Of a stretch of 64,000 nucleotides of DNA, positions 57,301-64,000 are shown in pieces. Each line of letters starts with the position of its first letter. Within the stretch, counting starts at the first letter, position 1. A program made the translations under genes and the position numbers. Source of the stretch: Cytobacillus sp. NCCP-133 (GTDB lineage: Bacteria > Bacillota > Bacilli > Bacillales > Cytobacillaceae); the NCBI RefSeq assembly GCF_026011715.1, contig NZ_BRVM01000012.1, forward strand, positions 62,001-126,000. Direction: 5' to 3'. The notes beneath the pieces were generated by a model. The model saw nothing but the letters and a program-made list of their open reading frames with translations, did no database searches and was not told the DNA's origin.

Positions 57301-58078
57301 ATTCACTAATTTGCTTCTCCTTCTCTTTTTCTTCCTGGTTAACAAAGAACCTGTGAACTGGTTTTGCCAGCTGCTTAAAACTTTTTTCAAATCGATCAGA
57401 AAGGTGAGATGCACGTTCATAGACAATTGACTTTAGATTATCTAGTTGCCTTGTGATTTTTTGGGTAATTGCTTCCTGCTGATCCAAACGCTCCATTACC
57501 GTATTATGGAACATTTCCTGAACATCGAGCTTCTTCGATATTTCTTCTTTGATTTCCTCATAGTTTTTAAATGTTGCGGAAGCCTCTTCCGAAAAGGCTT
57601 CAAACTTATCAAACTTCCTTGAAAGTGCTTGAGTAGCTGCATCCTGGCATGATACTTGCTCAAGTATTTTTTGATGGACAGGCCCTTCATTTTCTATCAT
57701 TTTAAAGATTATTTTATTCATCTCTTCCAAAGTATTCAATCTCTCAAGCAGTCGTTCATTTTCCTGATCGCGATTTTTCAAAGCATCAAGAAAGCGTGCA
57801 ATGAAAGCATCCTGCTTTTCCAGTGTGTCTGCAAGATATTCAAAATGATGGTTCTGCATGCCGGCAGCTTTTTTTACCAGCTTATTCATATCCGTAAATG
57901 AATCTTCGAGCTGAGTTTGTATTTCTTCATATGACTCTGACAGCCGGTCATTAATCGATTGCTGATCCTTAATAACTTCTTGCAAATAATTAAGCCTGTA
58001 ACAATTCTGATTTGAAACTTTATCTGGCTGGCTTAGGAAAAGCAGCGGGTTACTTTCTTGTTTTTCTGAAAAAGACAT
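57299..58078 (-). CDS. Coiled-coil protein, unknown
   Basis: 259 residues from the ATG at 58078 (MSFSEKQESNPLLFLSQPDK), almost entirely alpha-helical with heptad-like repeats and no membrane segment. Repeated phrases such as LEKQDAFIARFLDAL, LDVQEMFHNTVMERLDQQEA and ITQKITRQLDNL suggest a long rod. TAAGGAG lies 8 nt upstream of this ATG; the frame opens three codons earlier. Transcribed alone toward the LysM-3D gene. Family not recognised. Confidence 0.7.
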   Translation of the reverse strand: MSFSEKQESNPLLFLSQPDKVSNQNCYRLNYLQEVIKDQQSINDRLSESYEEIQTQLEDSFTDMNKLVKKAAGMQNHHFEYLADTLEKQDAFIARFLDALKNRDQENERLLERLNTLEEMNKIIFKMIENEGPVHQKILEQVSCQDAATQALSRKFDKFEAFSEEASATFKNYEEIKEEISKKLDVQEMFHNTVMERLDQQEAITQKITRQLDNLKSIVYERASHLSDRFEKSFKQLAKPVHRFFVNQEEKEKEKQISE

Positions 58079-58242
58079 TAAAAACACTCCTTACAGTCTG
58101 CAGTCTTTACTTTACGGTATGCCTATGTGACTTAAATTGAATGGGCTATTCCCCAGATAAGGCCATTTCATCATGATAAGAAACATTTTTTAGGCATACA
58201 TGACTCCGCTAAAAGGTAAAAGTATTGAAAAGGAGCGATGTA

Positions 58243-58377
58243 ATGGTGAAGAAGAAGGACCAGATAATGAACCTGCTATCACCACCAGGAATAGATGATG
58301 AAGTAGAACTGAAAAATGGCCACAGAAGAAGAAATAAACAAGAGTATTCTTTCCTTCTGGTAGGGATTGGCTTATGA
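58243..58377 (+). CDS. Small basic protein, unknown
   Basis: 44 residues: MVKKKDQIMNLLSPPGIDDE, then VELKNGHRRRNKQEYSFLLV and a short hydrophobic end. AAAAGGAG precedes the ATG by 8 nt. No terminator directly follows. The sequence has no family I recognise. Confidence 0.5.
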   Translation: MVKKKDQIMNLLSPPGIDDEVELKNGHRRRNKQEYSFLLVGIGL

Positions 58378-58497
58378 CTCCGAGTCCCTAGGAGCTGCAA
58401 CTAGACCAGCTTGTGCCCTCAAGGGGATAGATTTAGATAAACTAAATAACAAAGTTATCGACATGTTTGAGAATTATATAATTTCCTTAACAACAAA

Positions 58498-58546
58498 AAA
58501 TCACCCCTATTCCTTTAACTGGATGAGGGGTAATTACTTTATTTTA
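58498..58546 (-). terminator. Terminator of the aldo/keto reductase gene
   Basis: ATCACCCCT and AGGGGTAAT pair around about 17 nt; on the minus strand TTTTTTGTTGTT follows. Confidence 0.7.
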
Positions 58547-58550
58547 CGTT

Positions 58551-59453
58551 TTACAGAATATCATGTCCCATAGAGCTTTGAAGAATTTCAAACCATTGGT
58601 CTCTCGAAAGCTGATACCTCAAAGCGTGCACAGCTCGTTCAATTCGTTCTTTTTTACCTGAACCAACAATAGGCATAATGCGTCCAGGATGGTTTAAAAG
58701 CCATGCAAATAGAACCTCATCAATGTCCTGGGCACCAATTTCTTCTGCAACTTTGGCAAGTGTCGTTCTCAAGCGCGCGCCTTTTTCATCCTCATTGCTG
58801 AAAACTTTCCCGCCGGCCAACGGTGACCAAGCCATAGGGGCAATTCTTTTTTCTTGGCAAAAATTCAGTGTTCCATCCTCGAAATTTTCCAGGTGGTAAG
58901 CAGATAGCTCAATTTGATTCGTAATTAATTTATAATCCATGAAAGATTGCAATGTAGCAAATTGATGGTTTTTGAAGTTGGAGACACCAAAATGGCGAAC
59001 CTTGCCTGAAGACTTTAGTTCCGTAAAAGCTTCTGCAACTTCAGCAGGATCCATAAATGGATCTGGCCGATGAATCAATAAGGTATCTATGTATTCTGTT
59101 TGCAAGTTTTTTAGTGACTGCTCTGCCGAAGCGATAATATGTTTTTTGCTAGTATTGTAGTGATGGGATTTATGTTCTGGCCTGTTTGGCGATTCAAGCA
59201 CAATACCGCATTTTGTAACAATTTCCATTTTCTCGCGTAGCTCAGGCTTTTTCTGAATAGCCTTTCCGAAAAGCGTCTCACATGTATAGTCTCCATATAT
59301 ATCCGCATGATCAAATGTGGTGATGCCAAGTTCCAGGCCGTACTCAAGTAAACCGATTAACTCCTTATCCGAATATTTCCAGTCTGCTAATCTCCATAAC
59401 CCCTGAATGATACGGGAAAATGACAAATCATCTGCCATTTGTACTCTTTCCAT
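58551..59453 (-). CDS. Aldo/keto reductase (YcsN/YdhF-like)
   Basis: 300 residues, an NADPH-dependent (beta/alpha)8 oxidoreductase. The catalytic tetrad is visible: Asp and Tyr in FDHADIYGDYTCE near 47-59, Lys in EIVTKCGI near 80 and His in LLIHRPDPF near 128. NADP-binding IVGSGKKERIERAVHAL lies near the C-terminus. Substrate unknown. The ribosome site is an AGGAGC-type sequence. Monocistronic. Confidence 0.9.
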   Translation of the reverse strand: MERVQMADDLSFSRIIQGLWRLADWKYSDKELIGLLEYGLELGITTFDHADIYGDYTCETLFGKAIQKKPELREKMEIVTKCGIVLESPNRPEHKSHHYNTSKKHIIASAEQSLKNLQTEYIDTLLIHRPDPFMDPAEVAEAFTELKSSGKVRHFGVSNFKNHQFATLQSFMDYKLITNQIELSAYHLENFEDGTLNFCQEKRIAPMAWSPLAGGKVFSNEDEKGARLRTTLAKVAEEIGAQDIDEVLFAWLLNHPGRIMPIVGSGKKERIERAVHALRYQLSRDQWFEILQSSMGHDIL

Positions 59454-59859
59454 GCTGTTCAGCTCCTTGTTATTTTTCGCATTGTTATTATCTCTGAAAA
59501 AAATAATAAAACCAAATCATTCGCCTTTCCAATTTCTTAAGCTATGGGTAAGAGTAGACTTTAATCGATCAATATTCATCCCGGATGAAAAATCCAACAA
59601 TCTATTCTAAAGGAATAGCATCTAAATAGGAAGGAACATACTTATCCAAATATCTGGGACACACCTATCACGATTGCCTAAATAATTATGTCACGCCTAG
59701 GTACGCTATATACCTTTTTTCCCAGCTTTATGCCATATCAGTTTACGATTTCCCTTAAAACGTTTACACTTAAGGAGTACATACTTTTGCAATGCCTATA
59801 TTTAAATTAAGTATTGCTTCCTGCAAATGATATTCTTAAATTGAAAGGGTGGATATATG
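59454..59859. other. 406-bp intergenic region before the TerD pair
   Basis: No gene supported. It should hold the promoters of the TerD pair (plus) and of the reductase gene (minus); I could not identify a stress-sigma promoter with confidence. Confidence 0.4.
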
Positions 59860-60441
59860 ATGGGTATTTCATTATCAAAAGGACAAAAAATTGATTTAAC
59901 AAAAACAAATCCTGGATTATCAAAGGTTATTGTAGGACTTGGCTGGGATACAAATAGATATGATGGCGGCCTAGATTTTGACCTTGATGCCTCTGTGTTT
60001 TTGCTTGATGCGAATGGCAAATGCGCCTCTGATAAAGATTTTATTTTCTACAACCAGCTTGAAGGCGGAAATGGTTCAGTTGTACATACAGGAGATAACC
60101 TGACAGGTGAAGGGGACGGTGACGATGAACAAGTCAAAGTCAACCTTAGTGCAGTCCCTGCAAACATTGAAAAAATATCTTTTGTCATCACTATTCATGA
60201 TGCTGAAAACCGCGGACAAAACTTTGGCCAGGTTTCAAATGCCTTTGCAAGAATTGTAAATGAAGAAACAAACGAGGAAATTATCCGCTATGATCTTGGA
60301 GAAGATTTCTCCATTGAAACTGCAATTGTTGTAGGCGAACTATACCGCCATAATGGCGAATGGAAATTTTCTGCTGTCGGTTCAGGATACCAAGGCGGAC
60401 TAGCCAGAATTGCAACCGACTTTGGTTTGCAGGTAGGATAA
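59860..60441 (+). CDS. TerD-family protein (YceD-like)
   Basis: 193 residues starting [20 protein letters not shown]. TerD domains bind calcium; the acidic loops are [15 protein letters not shown] near 39 and [12 protein letters not shown] near 80. Members occur in stress and tellurite-resistance clusters. The second of two adjacent ATGs is preferred for spacing from AAAGGGTGG. A hairpin (60449-60485) separates it from a second TerD gene. Other partners usual in the B. subtilis yce cluster are not here. Confidence 0.88.
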   Translation: MGISLSKGQKIDLTKTNPGLSKVIVGLGWDTNRYDGGLDFDLDASVFLLDANGKCASDKDFIFYNQLEGGNGSVVHTGDNLTGEGDGDDEQVKVNLSAVPANIEKISFVITIHDAENRGQNFGQVSNAFARIVNEETNEEIIRYDLGEDFSIETAIVVGELYRHNGEWKFSAVGSGYQGGLARIATDFGLQVG

Positions 60442-60448
60442 ATTCCAT

Positions 60449-60486
60449 GGCCAGGAAGAGCAGCTGCTTTTCCTGGCTTTTTTCAA
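60449..60486 (+). terminator. Rho-independent terminator between the TerD genes
   Basis: GCCAGGAA and TTCCTGGC pair around about 12 nt, then TTTTTT. It may allow read-through, since the second gene has no obvious own promoter in the 40 bp left. Confidence 0.8.
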
Positions 60487-60526
60487 GTAATAAACAATGA
60501 GTTTCTTTAAAAGGAGAGTGGCCATT

Positions 60527-61105
60527 TTGGGAATTCAATTATCTAAAGGACAAAGAATTGATCTGACAAAGACAAATCCAGGATTAACAAAAGCTATAAT
60601 CGGTTTAGGCTGGGATACGAACAATTACAGTGGCGGACATGATTTCGACTTGGATGCTTCTGCATTTCTTGCCGATGAAAACAGCAAATGTGTAAATGAT
60701 CACGACTTCATTTTTTACAATAATCTGCAGCATCCAAGCGGAGCAGTCATTCATACCGGAGATAACCGTACTGGTGAAGGAGATGGTGATGATGAACAGC
60801 TTGTAGTGGATTTCACTAAAATCCCAGTCCATGTTCATCGGATCGGCATAACCGTAACCATTCATGATGCAGAATTAAGACAGCAGAATTTTGGACAGGT
60901 GTCCAATGCTTTTGTCAGGCTTGTAGATGAAGCGAACAATCAGGAACTTATTCGTTTTGATCTTGGAGAAGATTTCTCAATTGAAACAGCAGTCGTTTTC
61001 TGTGAATTATATCGCCAAGGAAATGACTGGAAATTCAATGCCATCGGAAGCGGATTTTCAGGTGGATTAGCCGCTCTGTGCCGTAATTATGGATTGCAGG
61101 TGTAA
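60527..61105 (+). CDS. TerD-family protein (YceE-like)
   Basis: 192 residues from a TTG at 60527 ([19 protein letters not shown]), about 60 percent like the first TerD protein by eye, with [15 protein letters not shown] and [12 protein letters not shown] acidic calcium loops. The frame opens at 60497, but that start would add ten residues not in the family; AAAGGAG lies 10 nt ahead of the TTG. Tandem pair, probably arising by duplication. Confidence 0.86.
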   Translation: MGIQLSKGQRIDLTKTNPGLTKAIIGLGWDTNNYSGGHDFDLDASAFLADENSKCVNDHDFIFYNNLQHPSGAVIHTGDNRTGEGDGDDEQLVVDFTKIPVHVHRIGITVTIHDAELRQQNFGQVSNAFVRLVDEANNQELIRFDLGEDFSIETAVVFCELYRQGNDWKFNAIGSGFSGGLAALCRNYGLQV

Positions 61106-61420
61106 TGAAAATGCAAGTGCCCAACTTTGGGTGCCTTTTCTTTTACATAATTCTGGTATAATCCTGGAGCAGTGGAGAGACGCAGATATAACTTATGCGC
61201 AATTTGCACAATCAAAGACTCAAGACTTGTAAAGGGCACTAATCCTTCGCTTGAATGCCCGACAAAACAAAAAAATGATTGCCAGCATCACTACTCACTT
61301 TGTAAAATGATTGCAAATCCTTTCATTAATGGCCTACTCTCCTGGTTATTAATCCCATATTTAAAAATGAACAAAAGGGAACAATAGGTTTGAATAAACC
61401 TCGAGAGGAAGGGATGCAGC
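61106..61420. other. 315-bp intergenic region
   Basis: A weak hairpin with a T-rich tail (about 61110-61136) may end the TerD genes. A Cys-containing ORF at 61172-61387 has no ribosome site and is not called. AGAGGAAGGGATG just before 61421 is the next gene's site. Confidence 0.35.
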
Positions 61421-62119
61421 ATGTCACTTGAATGGTTTGACAGGGTAAGCAGTGAGTTGCAGGATCATCTGGAATCAATTTGCAGTAAATATGATCAGAT
61501 TGGCCAAATGTCTATTGACCGGGGTGCAAAGCATCCCAGAATGGAATTTTTTATTGAAACTGAGGATAACGATCGAGAATATTTTTGTACGCTCTTTTTT
61601 GATCCTCATAATGAAGAGTTCTATGTAGAGGACTTTGACTTTGAGCTTGGCCATACATCGAAAACCATGCTTTTTGATATTGAGGACATAATTGATACTG
61701 TACACGAAAGCCTGCATGATTACATGAATGGCGACGATGACTATTATGATTTTGAGACTGAAGAAGAAGACAATGTGATTTATGCCTCTGAAAATGAAAA
61801 CTTTGTTAGTGAAGATGAATATGCCTATGTTGAAGACGAAGAGGGAGATATCTTTGAAGAAGTGGATGTAGAGTGGGAAACGCCTGAAGTGACTGCATTC
61901 TTCAAAGAAGATGAAGTTGAGGTTTCCTACCAGTTTGGAGTGGTGCAGGAAACTGGGGATGGAGTGCTCCGTCGGGTTAACCGCATTTGGACTGAAGAGG
62001 AAGAGATGATTAAAGATGAAGACCACTTTATCTTCAGCAAGGAAGAAGCTAGTACAATTATCGCAATGATTGCCAGCCACATGGATTCGTTGAGCGGACA
62101 TGAAGCTGATTATCAATAA
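61421..62119 (+). CDS. Highly acidic protein, unknown
   Basis: 232 residues, strongly acidic (Asp/Glu-rich 100-190, with several runs of four or more acids). The N-terminal third (LEWFDRVSSELQDHLESICS) and the C-terminal third (FSKEEASTIIAMIASHMDSL) look folded. No membrane segment. GAGAGGAAGGG precedes the ATG. I do not recognise a family. Monocistronic, followed by a hairpin terminator. Confidence 0.75.
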   Translation: MSLEWFDRVSSELQDHLESICSKYDQIGQMSIDRGAKHPRMEFFIETEDNDREYFCTLFFDPHNEEFYVEDFDFELGHTSKTMLFDIEDIIDTVHESLHDYMNGDDDYYDFETEEEDNVIYASENENFVSEDEYAYVEDEEGDIFEEVDVEWETPEVTAFFKEDEVEVSYQFGVVQETGDGVLRRVNRIWTEEEEMIKDEDHFIFSKEEASTIIAMIASHMDSLSGHEADYQ

Positions 62120-62184
62120 GAAATTATCTGAATGATCAAGATATTAAGCGGCGACAAAAAATGCTTTGACATGGCTTCATCGTA

Positions 62185-62241
62185 AAATTTTAAAAGAAGT
62201 GGTATTTTACAGATCCTTTTGACGCCACTTCTTTTATCATT
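62185..62241 (+). terminator. Rho-independent terminator
   Basis: TAAAAGAAGTGG and CCACTTCTTTTA pair around about 22 nt, followed by TCATT. Confidence 0.7.
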
Positions 62242-62531
62242 CTAAAAGCAGAAGGGACATACACATCTTTCATACCGTTTCCGCGGCCACTTTTAAAAGA
62301 AAGAGCATCTTTCATGCCCTTTGTTGCCACTTCTCCAACCATTACTAAAAGCAGGGGGTTCCGCATCACTTCTCAGCCTCACAATGATAACCACAACAAA
62401 AACCACTTTCAATAATAAATCAAATCATGCTCATTAACCTCTCATTCAATTAGCACACTCATATCTTTTGTACTATTTACGCTTGCCTCCACCATAAACT
62501 AATTAAAGGATATGAGGAAAGAGGGTGTACT
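62242..62531. other. 290-bp intergenic region
   Basis: No gene. CATCTTTCATACCGTTTCC…GGCCACTTTT and CATCTTTCATGCCCTTTG…TGCCACTTCT form an imperfect direct repeat (about 62264-62333) that also shares GCCACTTCT with the terminator before it. Confidence 0.4.
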
Positions 62532-63794
62532 ATGGGGATTCATGTGGTTCAAGCAGGGGATAGCCTGTGGGCAATCTCGCAAAAATACAATGTTGCCATC
62601 CAACGGATTATTTCAGCTAACGGCTTGGAAAACACAGCTAGAATAATCCCTGGATTAGCTCTTTACATTCCTGAAGGCGGGCCTGTGATTCGATCTTATT
62701 TAGTTCAGCCCGGGGATACACTTTGGAAAATCTCAAAACGCTACCAAACAACCATAAATGCTATCCTTTCAGCTAACACGGGCATTAGCCCGGAATCGCT
62801 ATATATCGGACAAAAGCTTACTATACCTTCACCAATAAAACCTGAAATGGAAACATTAGGTTTCATTGTGCCCAATTCATCAAAGGCTTTTATTCCTATT
62901 TTTAGAGAAACTGCAAGAAACCTGACTTACATTTCCATTTCATCTTATTCTTTAACTAAAGAAGGCTATGCGTATATAGAACTTGAGGATACAGCCATAA
63001 TTGCAGAGAGCATGCGCCTTAATGTGACCCCGCTTTTGATGATCCGCAATCTTGCAGGAGGGGAATTCAGTGCAGAGCTCATTGGGGGAGTGCTGGAGAA
63101 CCCAGCTTATAGGAGAAATTTAATTTTAAGCTTGTTGAATTTTATTAACCAGAAGGGATACGGTGGCGTAAGCCTGGATTTTGAATTTATTCCTCCTCCA
63201 AGGCGGCAGGATTTCAACCTGTTTTTAAGAGAACTTAAAAATGCCATAGGTTCTAAAATTCTTCATGTCAATGTGCATGCCAAAACAGAGGATATCCCAA
63301 CGAACCGAATCATCGGGGCTTATGATTATAGAGCAATAGGGGCAGCTTCCGATATTGTAGCAGTCATGACAATGGATTACGGATACCCGACTGGTCCTCC
63401 GAATCCAATAGCTCCGGTTTGGTGGGTGGAAGAAGTGATTAAGTATTCAATCACCCAAATCAGGCCGAAAAAACTTCAGATAGCTTTGCCTTTATATGGC
63501 TATGATTGGAGAACAGCAGATAATTTGACTCGCGCTTACTCTATGCTTTCCATTCAAAATATGGCATTAGAAGCAGGAGCCATTATCCAATATGATCTTT
63601 TTGCAGCCTCTCCATGGTTTAAATACTGGAGAGGGGCAGAAGAACATATTGTTTGGTTTGAAGATATCCGCAGCATAACAGAAAAGTACAATTTAATCGA
63701 TCGGTACAATCTGTTTGGAGTGACATACTGGCAATTAAGTCTAAGTTTTCCGCAGAATTGGGAATACTTAAATGAAAATTTCACCATTCTTTAA
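62532..63794 (+). CDS. yaaH: YaaH-like spore cortex N-acetylglucosaminidase (2 LysM + GH18)
   Basis: 420 residues, no signal peptide. Two LysM domains (HVVQAGDSLWAISQKYNV; YLVQPGDTLWKISKRYQT) then a glycoside hydrolase 18 domain: GVSLDFEFIPPPRRQDF near 216, with the conserved DxE catalytic pair, and MTMDYGYPTG near 280. This is the architecture of YaaH/SleL, which acts on peptidoglycan of the spore cortex or coat. GAGGAAAGAGGG precedes the ATG. SleL and YaaH cannot be told apart here. Confidence 0.88.
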   Translation: MGIHVVQAGDSLWAISQKYNVAIQRIISANGLENTARIIPGLALYIPEGGPVIRSYLVQPGDTLWKISKRYQTTINAILSANTGISPESLYIGQKLTIPSPIKPEMETLGFIVPNSSKAFIPIFRETARNLTYISISSYSLTKEGYAYIELEDTAIIAESMRLNVTPLLMIRNLAGGEFSAELIGGVLENPAYRRNLILSLLNFINQKGYGGVSLDFEFIPPPRRQDFNLFLRELKNAIGSKILHVNVHAKTEDIPTNRIIGAYDYRAIGAASDIVAVMTMDYGYPTGPPNPIAPVWWVEEVIKYSITQIRPKKLQIALPLYGYDWRTADNLTRAYSMLSIQNMALEAGAIIQYDLFAASPWFKYWRGAEEHIVWFEDIRSITEKYNLIDRYNLFGVTYWQLSLSFPQNWEYLNENFTIL

Positions 63795-63800
63795 CAGACA

Positions 63801-63974
63801 TTAATTGAATTCCTTCATTTCCTCTTCGAAATAAAACATTTTAGGATTTTCTTTAACTGTGTAAGTGTATTTTTTCATTTTTGCCACATAGCATGATTTG
63901 TTAATAGTGACTCTCTCGCCAGTATCAATTAAGATAACTATATCATTATGTTCAAACTTATTTCTGCGCTTCAC
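63801..63974 (-). CDS. Small protein, unknown
   Basis: 57 residues from a GTG: MKRRNKFEHNDIVILIDTGE, then CYVAKMKKYTYTVKENPKMF. AGCAGGGA precedes the start. It looks like a short beta-strand domain, possibly an SH3-like fold (NDIVILIDTGERVTINKS). Convergent with the YaaH-like gene. Family not recognised. Confidence 0.6.
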   Translation of the reverse strand: MKRRNKFEHNDIVILIDTGERVTINKSCYVAKMKKYTYTVKENPKMFYFEEEMKEFN

Positions 63975-64000
63975 ACTGATCCCTGCTTTCTCACACTAAA

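Noticed and set aside
61172-61387. 71-codon Cys-containing ORF on the plus strand before the acidic protein
   Set aside because: No ribosome site, no family, and its start lies in a region that looks like a terminator-promoter spacer.

Overview
The window looks like chromosome from a spore-forming, low-GC Gram-positive rod of the family Bacillaceae, close to Bacillus, Cytobacillus or Mesobacillus. Evidence: strong AAGGAGG-type ribosome sites with frequent GTG and TTG starts, rho-independent terminators after most operons, an S-box (SAM) riboswitch, spore-related genes (an H-type small acid-soluble spore protein, an Sda-like protein, SplA, a YhcN/YlaJ-type lipoprotein, a YaaH-type cortex hydrolase) and gene content I know from B. 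subtilis. Comparisons to named families are from memory; no search was run. No rRNA, tRNA or CRISPR array was seen.

Layout. 0.3-8.2 kb (minus strand): methionine operon metI-metC-yitJ-metH behind a SAM riboswitch, taking an activated homoserine plus cysteine through cystathionine and homocysteine to methionine. 9.0-13.3 kb: odhAB of the TCA cycle. 13.4-22 kb: small genes, an Sda-like protein, a VOC protein, an acyl-CoA ligase, a YkqA-type cyclotransferase, a spore lipoprotein, a flippase-like membrane protein and several broken genes. 22.3-25.3 kb: NAD salvage operon pncA-pncB-nadE. 25.6-34.1 kb: a LysM-CAP protein, a cupredoxin, an AraC-type regulator with a degenerate receiver domain, then hutU-hutI-hutG and a YjiH-type membrane protein. 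This histidine-utilisation cluster has no histidase (hutH) and no hutP, and carries a 21-bp tandem repeat plus a terminator-like hairpin between hutU and hutI. 34.2-41.6 kb: nano-RNase NrnB, a Cys-rich membrane protein, a D,D-carboxypeptidase, YkuS, YuzL, the ABC-F protein YkpA and a MaoC pair. 42.3-46.4 kb: Sco-type copper chaperone, aldehyde dehydrogenase and a NupC-type nucleoside transporter.

The 46.5-56.4 kb stretch is the accessory or decaying part. It contains a DUF2071 gene cut by a stop codon, a YdjO-like gene that appears to start with ATT, an orphan splA, an oligoendopeptidase F remnant, an MHYT-PAS-PAS histidine kinase, a formate dehydrogenase remnant with two deletions, a MITE-like repeat and an IS200/IS605 relic in which tnpA and tnpB are fused by deletion. 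56.4-64 kb: LysM-3D protein, a coiled-coil protein, an aldo/keto reductase, two TerD-family proteins, an acidic protein and a YaaH-type hydrolase.

I see no clear new defence or biosynthetic system. The most interesting signals are the hutU-hutI repeat/hairpin with the altered receiver regulator, the ATT start, a dispersed 72-bp repeat that supplies the metH stop codon, and the group of broken genes. Two of the breaks are single-base shifts at homopolymers, so assembly error must be excluded there.
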